Shown: positions 33,574 to 42,951, counted from the first letter of the stretch. The stretch: 64,000 nt of DNA from Rhizobium sp. P40RR-XXII (GCF_012641405.1 NZ_JABAII010000001.1:434001-498000); one strand, 5' to 3'. A program made the numbers and translations. Notes: generated from the sequence alone by a model not told the origin.

Positions 33574-36500
33574 TCTGTTCTACCTTTTCAGTGTCGAAGG
33601 TATGCAGCATGTCTAAGAAGCCGTCGAGATTGAAGGCCTGGACATGAGCGCGCAAAGCCTCGGTGAAGGGCCTGTTCTCGTCGAGCTTGGCGAGATCCGC
33701 AAGCTTCGCCTCGATACCCCTGATATAGCCGATTTCGCCAAGCCGCATCAGCTCCCGGACATGTTCTATCCCCGGGCTCTTCAGGGGTGGTGGCGGCTTC
33801 GGGGCCACCGGAGCGGAGGCATCGGCATAGATCCATTTCAGCCCGAGATGCAGCGCAAGTTTATCGCGAAGCTGGCGGATATCGACCGGTTTGGAAATGG
33901 CGTCATTGTGGCTGTCGTCGCTGTCGGTCGCGGCGGCGGCGTCGCCTATATTGGCCGACAGCATGAGGATGGGCGCCGTCTGGCCGTTTTCGCGGAGGCG
34001 CGAGACGAGCTGCCAGCCGTTCATGCCGGGCATGGAGATATCGACGAGGAACAGATCCGGCTTGATGCCTTCGATCAGTGTCAGGCAGTCGGGGCCGCCG
34101 GCGGCGGTCAGCACGATGAAATCGAGCGGCGACAGGATCTCGCGCATCAGCTCGCGATGATCTTCGTTGTCGTCAACGACGACGACGGTCCGACGCGGTC
34201 CCTCGTAGCCGGCGATGCGCTGTTCCTGCGCCGGCGGCTTCATCGGGCGGATCACGGCCGACAGCATCAGGCGTACCTTGAACGTCGAGCCTTGGTCCTT
34301 CTCGCTCGCGACGGAAATTTCGCCGCCGAGCGTGTTCGTCAGCAGTTGTGTGATCGTCAGCCCGAGGCCGAGGCCGGGCATCGGCCTTACGCTGTCGGCT
34401 TCGCCACGCTGGAAGGGCTCGTAGATGCGGGTGATGTCCTTTGCGGCGATGCCGCGACCGGTGTCGGAAACAGTGAAGGTGGCGACCTGGTTGCGATAGC
34501 CCACCTCGAAGCGAACGGTTCCGGTATCCGTGAACTTGATGGCGTTGGACAGCAGGTTGACGAGGATCTGGCGCAGCCGCTTCTCGTCGGTGCGGACATA
34601 GTCGGGCAGGGCTCCGGAGCGTTCATGGATGAAGGTCAGCCCCTTGGCCTGCGCCTGGGGATGGAACATGTCGATGATCTGATCGAGGAAATCCCGAATG
34701 TTGATCTCATTGGAATAGACTTGCAGGCGGCCGGCCTCGATCTTCGAAATATCGAGCAGCCCATCGATAAGGCCAGAAAGATGCTCGGCACTGCGGCGGA
34801 TGACCTTCAGCGAGGATTGTCGGGGTGCCGGAATGGTCTCGTCTCGCTCCAGGATCTGCGCGTAACCGAGCACGGCATTGAGCGGCGTGCGCAGTTCGTG
34901 GCTCAGGCCGACAACATAGCGGCTCTTGGCGCGGTTGGCGGCTTCGGCGGCTTCCTTGGCGCCCTGCAGGGCGGCGTCCGTCTTCTTGTGGGCGGCAATT
35001 TCCTTCAAGAGCAGCGTGTTCTGGCGCGAGGATTCCTCCTCCGCGACCACGCGGCTGTCATGGGCCAGTACATAGAACCAGCAGACGACACCGGCGATGA
35101 CGGCAAAGACGAAGAAGACGATCAGGATCGTGCGGTTGACCACGGAGGCCGTCTCGGGAGAGGCGGCGCCGACCTGATGGGCGATCATTGCCAGGATCGC
35201 ACCCACGGCAGTCAATGCCACGGCGACGGCAATGCCGTAGCGGCCGAGGCGCGTGGCGAGCTTGGCGACGATGCTTTCCGGCAGCAAGGTCTTTGCGACG
35301 GTGGCGACCTGCGTATTGAGCCGCGCCTTCGGCTTGCACATGTCGTGACAGCGGCTGTCGAGCGAACAGCAGAGCGAGCAGATCGGTGCGGCATAGGCCG
35401 GGCACCAGGCCATGTCCTCCGGCTCGAATGGGTGCTCGCAGACGGAGCAGGTGATGGTGGTCAGGTTCTTCCAGCTTTGGCGCGGTTTGCGGGCGAGATA
35501 GTATTTGCCCTCGGTGGCCCAGGCGATGGCGGGTGAGGCGATGACCGCGACGATCAGGGTGATGTAGGGCGCAAGTGATGCCGCGATCGAGCCGAAAGCA
35601 CCGAAATGCGCAATCAGGGCGATGGTTGCCGAAAGCGCCATGGCGCCGAGGCCGACCGGATTGATGTCGTAAAGATGCGCGCGCTTGAATTCGATGCCGG
35701 GTGGTGCCAGCCCGAGCGGCTTGTTGATGAAGAGATCGGCGGAGATGGTGCAGAGCCAGGCCATGGCGATGATCGAGAAGATGCCGAGCGTCTCCTCCAG
35801 CAGCCGGTAGATCCCGAGCTCCATCAATAGCAGCGCGATGGCGACATTGAAGACGAGCCAGATCACCCGGCCGGGATGGCTATGTGTCAGCCGCGAAAAG
35901 AAGTTCGACCATGCGAGCGAGCCGGCATAGGCATTCATGACGTTGATCTTCAACTGCGAGATCATCACGAAGGCCGCCATCAACAGCAGCGCGGCATTGT
36001 GCCAGGGGATCATGTAACCGAAGGCGGTCAGATACATCTGCGCGGGATCGGCGGCACGATCGGCCGGCACGCCCGAGGTCAGCGTCAGAACGACGAGAAA
36101 GGAACCGGCCAGCAGCTTCGGCGCGCCGATGATGACCCATCCCGGTCCGGCAAGGAAGATGGCCAGGCGATGGCGCCATTTGCGGTGACCATCAGGCGGC
36201 AGGAACCGCAGGAAGTCGGCCTGCTCGCCGATCTGCGACATCAAGGCGAGGATGACGGCGGAGGCGGCGCCGAATTCCACCAGATCGAAGGGGGCGGCGC
36301 TCCCCGGCGCGCTTGCTGCATGATGAATGCCGGCAAAGGCACGCCAGAGATCGAATTTTCCCCAATCGGCAAAGGCGATGAAGACGAAGGGCAAGATGTT
36401 GAGAACGATCCAGAAGGGCTGGGTCAGCAGCTGGAAGCGGCTGATGAGACGGACGCCATGCGTGACGAGCGGGATCACCATGACGGCGCTGATGATATAG

Positions 36501-36955
36501 CCGATCCACACGGGTATACCGAGCGTCAGCTCCAGCGCCCCGGACATGATCGACGCCTCGATCGCAAACAGCATGAAGGTGAAGCTGGCGTAGATCAGCG
36601 AAGTGATGGTCGAGCCGATATAACCGAAGCTCGCGCCGCGCGTCAGCAGGTCGATATCGACGCCGTGGCGAATAGCATAACGGCTGATCGGTAGCCCTAT
36701 CCCGAGCATGACAAGGCTCGCGACGATGATGGCGTAGAAGGCGTTGGTCGTGCCATAGGAGAGCGTGATCGAGCCGCCGATCGCCTCCAGCGCCAGGAAG
36801 GAAATGGCACCAATCGCGGTCTGCGAGATGCGTTGCGAGGAAAATTGGCGCGCGCTCTTGGCGGTGAAACGCAGGGCATAGTCTTCCAGCGTCTGGTTTG
36901 CGACCCAGCGATTATACTCGCGTCTTACCGGAATGATGCGTTGCCGCGCAGCCAT
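33566..36955 (-). CDS. Hybrid histidine kinase with an NCS1-transporter-like sensor domain
   Basis: A 1129-residue membrane sensor. Residues about 1-480 form some twelve membrane segments and resemble NCS1 nucleobase/hydantoin/allantoin permeases (FTAKSARQFSSQRISQTAIGAI, then SRYAIRHGVDIDLLTRGASFGYIGS, as found in Cytosine/purine permeases). A Cys-rich cluster follows near residues 500-545 (TCSVCEHPF, WCPAYAAPICSLCCSLDSRCHDMC), likely a metal site. Two more membrane segments lie near residues 565-635. The kinase has a His near residue 686 (SHELRTPLNAVLGY), the N-box NLLSNAIKF, and DTGRGIA. A receiver (VVVVDDNEDHRELM; Asp in LFLVDISMPGMNGW, near 968) and a helical tail end the protein. It is divergent from urtA, so a sensing role in urea or ureide use is inferred. 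Confidence 0.9.
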   Translation of the reverse strand: MAARQRIIPVRREYNRWVANQTLEDYALRFTAKSARQFSSQRISQTAIGAISFLALEAIGGSITLSYGTTNAFYAIIVASLVMLGIGLPISRYAIRHGVDIDLLTRGASFGYIGSTITSLIYASFTFMLFAIEASIMSGALELTLGIPVWIGYIISAVMVIPLVTHGVRLISRFQLLTQPFWIVLNILPFVFIAFADWGKFDLWRAFAGIHHAASAPGSAAPFDLVEFGAASAVILALMSQIGEQADFLRFLPPDGHRKWRHRLAIFLAGPGWVIIGAPKLLAGSFLVVLTLTSGVPADRAADPAQMYLTAFGYMIPWHNAALLLMAAFVMISQLKINVMNAYAGSLAWSNFFSRLTHSHPGRVIWLVFNVAIALLLMELGIYRLLEETLGIFSIIAMAWLCTISADLFINKPLGLAPPGIEFKRAHLYDINPVGLGAMALSATIALIAHFGAFGSIAASLAPYITLIVAVIASPAIAWATEGKYYLARKPRQSWKNLTTITCSVCEHPFEPEDMAWCPAYAAPICSLCCSLDSRCHDMCKPKARLNTQVATVAKTLLPESIVAKLATRLGRYGIAVAVALTAVGAILAMIAHQVGAASPETASVVNRTILIVFFVFAVIAGVVCWFYVLAHDSRVVAEEESSRQNTLLLKEIAAHKKTDAALQGAKEAAEAANRAKSRYVVGLSHELRTPLNAVLGYAQILERDETIPAPRQSSLKVIRRSAEHLSGLIDGLLDISKIEAGRLQVYSNEINIRDFLDQIIDMFHPQAQAKGLTFIHERSGALPDYVRTDEKRLRQILVNLLSNAIKFTDTGTVRFEVGYRNQVATFTVSDTGRGIAAKDITRIYEPFQRGEADSVRPMPGLGLGLTITQLLTNTLGGEISVASEKDQGSTFKVRLMLSAVIRPMKPPAQEQRIAGYEGPRRTVVVVDDNEDHRELMREILSPLDFIVLTAAGGPDCLTLIEGIKPDLFLVDISMPGMNGWQLVSRLRENGQTAPILMLSANIGDAAAATDSDDSHNDAISKPVDIRQLRDKLALHLGLKWIYADASAPVAPKPPPPLKSPGIEHVRELMRLGEIGYIRGIEAKLADLAKLDENRPFTEALRAHVQAFNLDGFLDMLHTFDTEKVEQIG

Positions 36956-37185
36956 GCTTGCCCTTCAGTGGTCCTGCCATAGTAATTCCGGCAGTTCAGC
37001 GATGTCGTAACATGGATCGATACGGTGCTTAAGGGCATGCGGGTGCCCAAAGCTGCACATTTCGCCCCGATGCCTACGTCATATTACGTATGTGGTTTCC
37101 CCAGGCGCTGCCGGATAGTCGCGAAAGGCAACGGTTCATCTTCGTTTACCGGCCGTTGCGGCAGACAAAAAGAGGGGAACCACGG
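36956..37185. promoter_or_regulatory. Divergent regulatory region between the sensor kinase and urtA
   Basis: 230 bases that must hold promoters for both directions. GGGCATGCGGGTGCCC (37025-37040) is an imperfect palindrome. On either strand it contains a GG-N10-GC spacing like a sigma-54 promoter, as nitrogen genes often use, but the -12 box is not the best. TACGT/ACGTA repeats lie near 37076-37091. Confidence 0.35.
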
Positions 37186-38475
37186 ATGAAATTCAAGACA
37201 ATCGTCTCCGGCGCGCTGCTTGGCGCCATCATGTCCACGACCGCATTCCACGGCGCTTTCGCAGCCGACGACACCATCAAGGTCGGCGTGCTGCATTCGC
37301 TTTCCGGCACCATGGCGATCTCGGAAACGACGCTGAAGGACGCCATGCTGATGCTCATCGACGAGCAGAACAAGAAGGGCGGCGTTCTCGGCAAGAAGCT
37401 CGAACCCGTTGTCGTCGATCCGGCCTCCGACTGGCCGCTGTTTGCCGAAAAGGCTCGTGAGCTGATCCAGAAGGACAAGGTCTCCGCCGTGTTCGGCTGC
37501 TGGACTTCGGTGTCGCGCAAGTCGGTTCTGCCCGTCTTCAAGGAACTGAATTCGATCCTGTTCTATCCGGTGCAGTTCGAAGGCGAGGAATCCGAGCGCA
37601 ACGTCTTCTATACGGGTGCCGCTCCCAACCAGCAGGCCATCCCTGCCGTCGACTACCTGATGAAGAACGAAGGCGTGCAGCGCTGGGTGCTTGAAGGCAC
37701 GGACTATGTCTATCCGCGCACGACGAACAAGATCCTCGAGGCCTATCTGAAGTCCAAGGGTGTCAAGGACGAAGACATCATCATCAACTACACGCCGTTC
37801 GGCTTCTCCGACTGGCAGACGGAAGTCTCGAAGATCAAGGCTTTTGGCGCTGGCGGCAAGAAGACTGCCGTCGTCTCCACCATCAACGGCGATGCCAACG
37901 TGCCCTTCTACAAGGAACTGGGCAACCAGGGCGTCAAGGCCGAGGATATCCCGGTCGTCGCCTTCTCCGTCGGCGAAGAAGAGCTTGCCGGCGTCGATAC
38001 CAAGCCGCTTGTGGGACATCTCGCTGCCTGGAATTACTTCCAGTCCGTCGATACGCCCGCCAACGCCGCCTTTATCAAGGAATGGCATGCCTACACCAAG
38101 AACGACAAGCGCGTGACCAACGACCCGATGGAAGCCGCCTATATCGGCTTCAACATGTGGGTGAAGGCTGTCGAGAAGGCCGGCACCACCGATCCGGACA
38201 AGGTGATCGACGCGCTCGTCGGCGTTTCGGTTCCGAACCTCACCGGCGGCACCGCCACCATGATGCCGAACCACTACATCACCAAGCCGGTTCTGATTGG
38301 CGAAGTGCAGGAGAACGGCCAGTTCGACGTCGTGTCGCAGACCCCTGCCGTGGTCGGCAAGGAATGGTCCAATTATCTGCCCGACAGCAAGGACCTGATC
38401 TCGGATTGGCGCATGCCGATGAACTGCGGCAACTTCAACGTTTCCACCGGCAAGTGCGGCGGCAAGGGTTCCTGA
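37186..38475 (+). CDS. urtA: Urea ABC transporter substrate-binding protein UrtA
   Basis: A 429-residue periplasmic urea-binding protein. The signal peptide is MKFKTIVSGALLGAIMST and cleavage is likely after AFAA (before DDTIKVGVLHS). The mature part has the UrtA-type start GVLHSLSGTMAISETTLKDAMLMLIDEQN and the block FGCWTSVSRKSVLPVFKELNSILFYPVQFEGEE that lines the urea pocket. The ATG at 37186 is preceded by GAGGGG. It is the first of five urt genes, divergent from the sensor kinase. A hairpin follows it before urtB, which may set the ratio of the binding protein to the membrane parts. Confidence 0.96.
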   Translation: MKFKTIVSGALLGAIMSTTAFHGAFAADDTIKVGVLHSLSGTMAISETTLKDAMLMLIDEQNKKGGVLGKKLEPVVVDPASDWPLFAEKARELIQKDKVSAVFGCWTSVSRKSVLPVFKELNSILFYPVQFEGEESERNVFYTGAAPNQQAIPAVDYLMKNEGVQRWVLEGTDYVYPRTTNKILEAYLKSKGVKDEDIIINYTPFGFSDWQTEVSKIKAFGAGGKKTAVVSTINGDANVPFYKELGNQGVKAEDIPVVAFSVGEEELAGVDTKPLVGHLAAWNYFQSVDTPANAAFIKEWHAYTKNDKRVTNDPMEAAYIGFNMWVKAVEKAGTTDPDKVIDALVGVSVPNLTGGTATMMPNHYITKPVLIGEVQENGQFDVVSQTPAVVGKEWSNYLPDSKDLISDWRMPMNCGNFNVSTGKCGGKGS

Positions 38476-38499
38476 TATCAGCCGAAATGACGCAAGACC

Positions 38500-38527
38500 G
38501 CCGCGGGCAGGCTTTTCTGCCCGCGGC
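38500..38527 (+). terminator. Hairpin between urtA and urtB (possible attenuator)
   Basis: GCCGCGGGCAG (38500-38510), loop GCTTTT, CTGCCCGCGGC (38517-38527): a perfect 11-base stem without a T-run. It sits within the operon, so it may stabilise the urtA mRNA end or cause partial stopping. Confidence 0.6.
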
Positions 38528-38547
38528 AGCTTGAGGGGACAAGCCCA

Positions 38548-40173
38548 ATGTTCGACAAATTCGTTTACCGCATAGCCCTGGCGCTCGTCGCCGGTTTCTG
38601 CCTGATGCTGGCGCTGACGGCGACGAGCCTGCGTGCCCAGGAGGATGCGCATGGCCTGATCAATTCGCTCGGCCAGGCCAATTTCCAAAAGGCCGGAGAG
38701 ATCGTTCAAAATCTGGCAAAAACAGGCGATCCCAAGGTCGTGCCGGCGTTGCAGGCCTTTTCCGACGGCGATCTTTATATAAGGAGATCAGACAACCAGG
38801 TGTTCATCGCCAAGTCCTCAGGCGAAATGATGGACCTGGCGGACCCTCTGACCGGGCAGGCCGCAGGCCAGGAAGCCAAGGACAATCTCGGCAAGATCAA
38901 GATCAACAACAATCTGCGCCGTACGGTTCGCGCGGCTCTCGGCGGTCTGACGCTGATGAGCCCGGATCGCGCGACGCGGCTGGAGGCGGCGCAATCCATC
39001 CTGAAGGCGCCGAGCGCGGATTCGCTGGAAGCCGTCGAGACCGCGCTGAAGAGCGAGAAGGACGGAGAAATTCGCGGCGTGCTCGAAAGGGCAAGGGCCG
39101 TTGCAATACTTGGCTCTGACCGTCCGGTGGAAGACAAGAAGGCGGCGATCGAGACGATCAAGAACGAAGGCGGTCGGGATGCGATCGGCATTCTATCTTC
39201 GGTGTCGGTGGACGATAGCCTCAAGCCTGATATCGCTGCCGCCATTGCCGGCATTCAGGAGCAGTTGAAGTTTTGGGATGCGGTGCAGAACGTCTGGTAC
39301 GGGCTGTCGCTCGGCTCGGTACTGCTTCTGGCCGCCATCGGCCTTGCCATCACCTTCGGCGTCATGGGCATCATCAACATGGCGCATGGCGAGATGGTGA
39401 TGCTCGGCGCCTATTCGACCTTCATGGTCCAGAGTGTCATCCGCAGTTCCTATCCTGTGCTGTTCGACTGGTCGCTGGCGATCGCGCTGCCGGTTGCCTT
39501 CATTGTCACCGGCGCCGTCGGTCTCGTCATCGAGCGCGGCGTTATCCGCTTTCTCTATGGCAGGCCGCTGGAAACATTGCTCGCCACCTGGGGTATCTCG
39601 CTGATCCTGCAGCAGGCGGTACGCTCGATCTTCGGACCGACCAATCAGGAGGTCGGCAATCCCTCGTGGATGTCGGGTTCGTTCGACCTCGGCTATCTCT
39701 CGATCACCTGGAACCGTCTCTGGATCATCGTCTTTGCGCTCGCTGTCTTCGTGGCGCTCCTGCTTCTCCTCAAGCGCTCGGCGTTTGGGCTGCAGATGCG
39801 GGCGGTGACGCAGAATCGGCGCATGGCCTCTTCGATGGGGATACGCACGTCCTGGGTCGACGCCTTCACCTTTGCGCTGGGGTCGGGCATCGCCGGCATG
39901 GCGGGTGTGGCGCTCTCGCAGATCGACAACGTCTCGCCGAACCTCGGCCAGAGCTACATCATCGACAGTTTCATGGTCGTGGTGTTCGGTGGTGTCGGCA
40001 ATCTTTGGGGGACGCTCGTCGGCGCCTTTTCGCTCGGCATTCTCAACAAGTTCCTCGAACCCTATGCGGGAGCGGTGCTCGGCAAGATCCTCGTCCTCGT
40101 CCTCATCATCCTCTTTATCCAGAAACGTCCGCGCGGCCTCTTCGCGCTCAAGGGCAGGGCGGTGGAAGCATGA
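38548..40173 (+). CDS. urtB: Urea ABC transporter permease UrtB
   Basis: A 541-residue permease with the unusual long N-terminal periplasmic domain of UrtB. A signal-like segment (LALVAGFCLMLALTATSLRA) comes first, and residues about 30-240 form a helical repeat-type domain. A LivH-like membrane domain follows (NVWYGLSLGSVLLLAAIGLAITFGVMGIINMAHGEMVMLG). The cytoplasmic loop with AVTQNRRMASSMGIRTSWVDA is the ATPase contact. Its stop overlaps the urtC start by 4 bases (ATGA). Confidence 0.95.
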   Translation: MFDKFVYRIALALVAGFCLMLALTATSLRAQEDAHGLINSLGQANFQKAGEIVQNLAKTGDPKVVPALQAFSDGDLYIRRSDNQVFIAKSSGEMMDLADPLTGQAAGQEAKDNLGKIKINNNLRRTVRAALGGLTLMSPDRATRLEAAQSILKAPSADSLEAVETALKSEKDGEIRGVLERARAVAILGSDRPVEDKKAAIETIKNEGGRDAIGILSSVSVDDSLKPDIAAAIAGIQEQLKFWDAVQNVWYGLSLGSVLLLAAIGLAITFGVMGIINMAHGEMVMLGAYSTFMVQSVIRSSYPVLFDWSLAIALPVAFIVTGAVGLVIERGVIRFLYGRPLETLLATWGISLILQQAVRSIFGPTNQEVGNPSWMSGSFDLGYLSITWNRLWIIVFALAVFVALLLLLKRSAFGLQMRAVTQNRRMASSMGIRTSWVDAFTFALGSGIAGMAGVALSQIDNVSPNLGQSYIIDSFMVVVFGGVGNLWGTLVGAFSLGILNKFLEPYAGAVLGKILVLVLIILFIQKRPRGLFALKGRAVEA

Positions 40174-41330
40174 TCACGGCCTTTATCCTCCGCTCGCTCG
40201 ACCGGCGTATCAGCATTGCCATCGCGATATTGATCGCCATCGCCTTTCTCCTGCCGTTGTCGAACCTGCTGTTGCCCGAAACCAGCGCGCTGCATGTGCC
40301 GACCTACCTGATGTCGCTATTCGGCAAATATCTGACCTATGCGCTGCTCGCCTTGGCGCTCGATCTCGTCTGGGGTTATTGCGGCATTCTCTCGCTTGGC
40401 CACGGAGCGTTCTTCGCGCTCGGCGGCTATGCGATGGGCATGTATCTGATGCGTCAGATCGGCTCGCGCGGCACCTATGGCAATCCGATCCTGCCCGACT
40501 TCATGGTGTTCCTGAACTGGAAGGAGCTGCCGTGGTTCTGGTATGGCTTTGACCATTTCTGGTTCGCCATGATCATGGTTTTGGCGGCACCCGCTCTGCT
40601 GGCCTTCGTGTTCGGCTGGTTTGCCTTCCGCTCGCGCGTCAACGGTGTCTATCTGTCGATCATCACGCAGGCGATGACCTATGCGCTGCTGCTTGCCTTC
40701 TTCCGCAACGATATGGGTTTCGGCGGCAATAACGGCCTCACCGACTTCAAGGATATTCTCGGCTTCAACATCCAGGCCGATGGCACCCGCGCCGTGCTTT
40801 TCGCTGTCACGGCGGTGTTCCTGGCGCTGGCGCTGATGCTGTCCTCGGCGATCGTGCGCTCGAAGTTCGGCAAGGTGCTGGTGGGCGTGCGGGATGCGGA
40901 AAGCCGCACGCGTTTCCTCGGCTATCGCGTCGAGCACATGAAGCTCTTCGTTTTCGTCGTCTCGGCCATGATGGCAGGGATTGCCGGTGCACTCTACGTG
41001 CCGCAGATCGGCATCATCAATCCCGGCGAATTCGCGCCCGCCAATTCGATCGAAGTGGTCATCTGGACGGCCGTCGGCGGCCGCGCCACCTTGATCGGCC
41101 CGATCATCGGCGCCGTGCTCGTCAACGGCGGCAAAACAGTCTTTACCGGCCTGTTTCCCGAGTTCTGGCTGTTTGCGCTCGGCGGCCTGTTCGTCGCGGT
41201 GACCTTGTTCCTGCCCAAGGGCATCGTCGGCACCATCGCGCAATATCTCGGCAGCAAGCGTAGGCCGGACAATCCGCCGCCGAAGGCTGCGAAGGATGAC
41301 GCCCAACAGTCCGTGCAGGCTGCGGAGTAG
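40170..41330 (+). CDS. urtC: Urea ABC transporter permease UrtC
   Basis: A 386-residue LivM-type permease of the urea importer. It begins MITAFILRSLDRRISIAIA and has about ten membrane segments, with the family block LDLVWGYCGILSLGHGAFFALGGYAMGMYLM. The ATPase contact loop is VGVRDAESRTRFLGYRVEH. A Lys/Pro-rich tail ends the protein. The ATG at 40170 overlaps urtB by 4 bases. The same reading frame is open far upstream inside urtB, but those codons do not resemble any protein. Confidence 0.95.
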   Translation: MITAFILRSLDRRISIAIAILIAIAFLLPLSNLLLPETSALHVPTYLMSLFGKYLTYALLALALDLVWGYCGILSLGHGAFFALGGYAMGMYLMRQIGSRGTYGNPILPDFMVFLNWKELPWFWYGFDHFWFAMIMVLAAPALLAFVFGWFAFRSRVNGVYLSIITQAMTYALLLAFFRNDMGFGGNNGLTDFKDILGFNIQADGTRAVLFAVTAVFLALALMLSSAIVRSKFGKVLVGVRDAESRTRFLGYRVEHMKLFVFVVSAMMAGIAGALYVPQIGIINPGEFAPANSIEVVIWTAVGGRATLIGPIIGAVLVNGGKTVFTGLFPEFWLFALGGLFVAVTLFLPKGIVGTIAQYLGSKRRPDNPPPKAAKDDAQQSVQAAE

Positions 41331-41334
41331 GACC

Positions 41335-42090
41335 ATGATCCCGGACATCAAACCCAACAGCATGCTCTATCTCAACAATGTTTCGGTATCCTTCGACGGG
41401 TTCAAGGCTTTGAACTCGCTGTCGATCGTTATTGAGCCGGGCGAGCTTCGCGCCATCATCGGCCCCAACGGCGCCGGCAAGACGACGATGATGGACATCA
41501 TCACCGGCAAGACGCGGCCCGACGAGGGCGAGGTATTCTTCAACGGCCAGGTCGACCTGACGAAGAAGGACGAGGCTGATATCGCCCAGCTCGGCATCGG
41601 ACGAAAATTCCAGAAGCCGACCGTTTTCGAAAGCCATACGGTCTGGGACAATCTCGAGCTGGCGCTCAACCGCAATCGCGGGGTCTTCGCGACGCTCTTC
41701 TACCGGCTGACGCCTGCCGATCGCGATCGCATCGAGGAGATTCTGGAGACGGTACGGCTCTCGCATCGGCGGGACGAGCTGGCGGCCAATCTTTCCCACG
41801 GTCAAAAGCAGTGGCTGGAGATCGGCATGCTGCTCGCGCAGGAGCCGAAGCTCTTGCTGGTCGACGAGCCGGTGGCGGGCATGACGGATGCGGAGACGGC
41901 GGAAACCGCCGTGCTGCTGAAGGAGATCGCCAAGACGCGCTCGGTCGTGGTGGTCGAACACGACATGGGCTTCATCCGCGACCTCGGCGTCAAGGTGACG
42001 TGCCTGGCGGAAGGATCGGTTCTGGCGGAAGGGTCGATCGACTTCGTCAGCAGCGATCCGAAGGTGATCGAGAATTATCTGGGGCGGTGA
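41335..42090 (+). CDS. urtD: Urea ABC transporter ATP-binding protein UrtD
   Basis: A 251-residue ATPase of the Liv/Urt group. Walker A is GPNGAGKTTMMDIITGKTRP, the Q-loop is IGRKFQKPTVFESHTVW, the signature region is NLSHGQKQWLEIGMLL, Walker B is LLLVDEPVAGMTD, and the switch His is in VVEHDMGFIRDLG. The motif KPTVFE is typical of UrtD. It starts 4 bases after urtC and is followed by urtE one base after its stop. Confidence 0.95.
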   Translation: MIPDIKPNSMLYLNNVSVSFDGFKALNSLSIVIEPGELRAIIGPNGAGKTTMMDIITGKTRPDEGEVFFNGQVDLTKKDEADIAQLGIGRKFQKPTVFESHTVWDNLELALNRNRGVFATLFYRLTPADRDRIEEILETVRLSHRRDELAANLSHGQKQWLEIGMLLAQEPKLLLVDEPVAGMTDAETAETAVLLKEIAKTRSVVVVEHDMGFIRDLGVKVTCLAEGSVLAEGSIDFVSSDPKVIENYLGR

Positions 42091-42091
42091 G

Positions 42092-42787
42092 ATGCTGACA
42101 GTCGAAAACGCAAATCTCCATTATGGCGCCGCACAGGCGCTGCGCGGCATCTCCGTCGAGGCGGAAATGGGCAAGATCACCTGTGTCCTCGGGCGCAACG
42201 GCGTCGGCAAAAGCTCGCTCTTGCGCGCCGTCACCGGACAGCACGCCTTGTCGGCCGGCACGGTTGCCTTCAACGGCGTGACGCTGAACGGCATGGCACC
42301 GTTCGCGCGCGCCAAGCAGGGGATCGGCTATGTGCCGCAGGGACGCGAGATCTTTCCGCTGCTGACCGTGAAGGAAAATCTCGAGACCGGCTACGCGCCG
42401 CTTTCCCGCCGCGACCGCAGCATTCCCGATGACATCTACAGCCTGTTTCCGGTGCTGAAATCCATGCTGTCGCGCCGCGGCGGCGATCTCTCGGGCGGCC
42501 AGCAGCAGCAATTGGCGATCGGGCGGGCTATGGTGACGCGGCCGAAGATCCTGGTGCTGGACGAACCGACCGAGGGTATCCAGCCGTCGATCATCAAGGA
42601 TATCGGCCGCGCGATCCGTTATCTCAGGGATTCCACCGGCATGGCGATCCTGCTCGTCGAACAGTATCTCGATTTCTGCCGCGAGCTTGCCGATTATGTC
42701 TACATCATGGATCGCGGCGAGATCGTGCATGAGGGGCTGGCGGAGACGCTGGACACTCCAGAGGCTCGCCGGCATCTGACTGTCTGA
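42092..42787 (+). CDS. urtE: Urea ABC transporter ATP-binding protein UrtE
   Basis: A 231-residue ATPase pairing with UrtD. Walker A is GRNGVGKSSLLRAVTG, the signature is LSGGQQQQLAIGRAMV, Walker B is ILVLDEPTEGIQPS, and the switch residue is in LLVEQYLDFCREL. It begins MLTVENANLHYGAAQALRGIS. It is the last urt gene; ureD follows after 164 bases on the same strand, so uptake and hydrolysis of urea are likely expressed together. Confidence 0.95.
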   Translation: MLTVENANLHYGAAQALRGISVEAEMGKITCVLGRNGVGKSSLLRAVTGQHALSAGTVAFNGVTLNGMAPFARAKQGIGYVPQGREIFPLLTVKENLETGYAPLSRRDRSIPDDIYSLFPVLKSMLSRRGGDLSGGQQQQLAIGRAMVTRPKILVLDEPTEGIQPSIIKDIGRAIRYLRDSTGMAILLVEQYLDFCRELADYVYIMDRGEIVHEGLAETLDTPEARRHLTV

Positions 42788-42951
42788 GACGATTGCCTTT
42801 CTTTTCGGCGTTTGACGAAAAATGCGGCTGATGCGGCTGATAATGGGCCGATATCGCGTGGCGTCGCATAAGGCACAGAAATTGCTTGCGTTTATTCCTT
42901 GCCGGGTTTCAATGATCTGACTTCGGCATGGTGTGATGTGTGGAGAAGCGA

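Noticed and set aside
33644..35536. A 630-codon plus-strand open frame opposite the hybrid kinase.
   Set aside because: No family resemblance; the minus strand carries intact kinase and receiver motifs.
39273..40169. Upstream extension of the urtC frame into urtB.
   Set aside because: The extra residues have no resemblance to a permease; the ATG at 40170 begins the family sequence and overlaps urtB by 4 bases.
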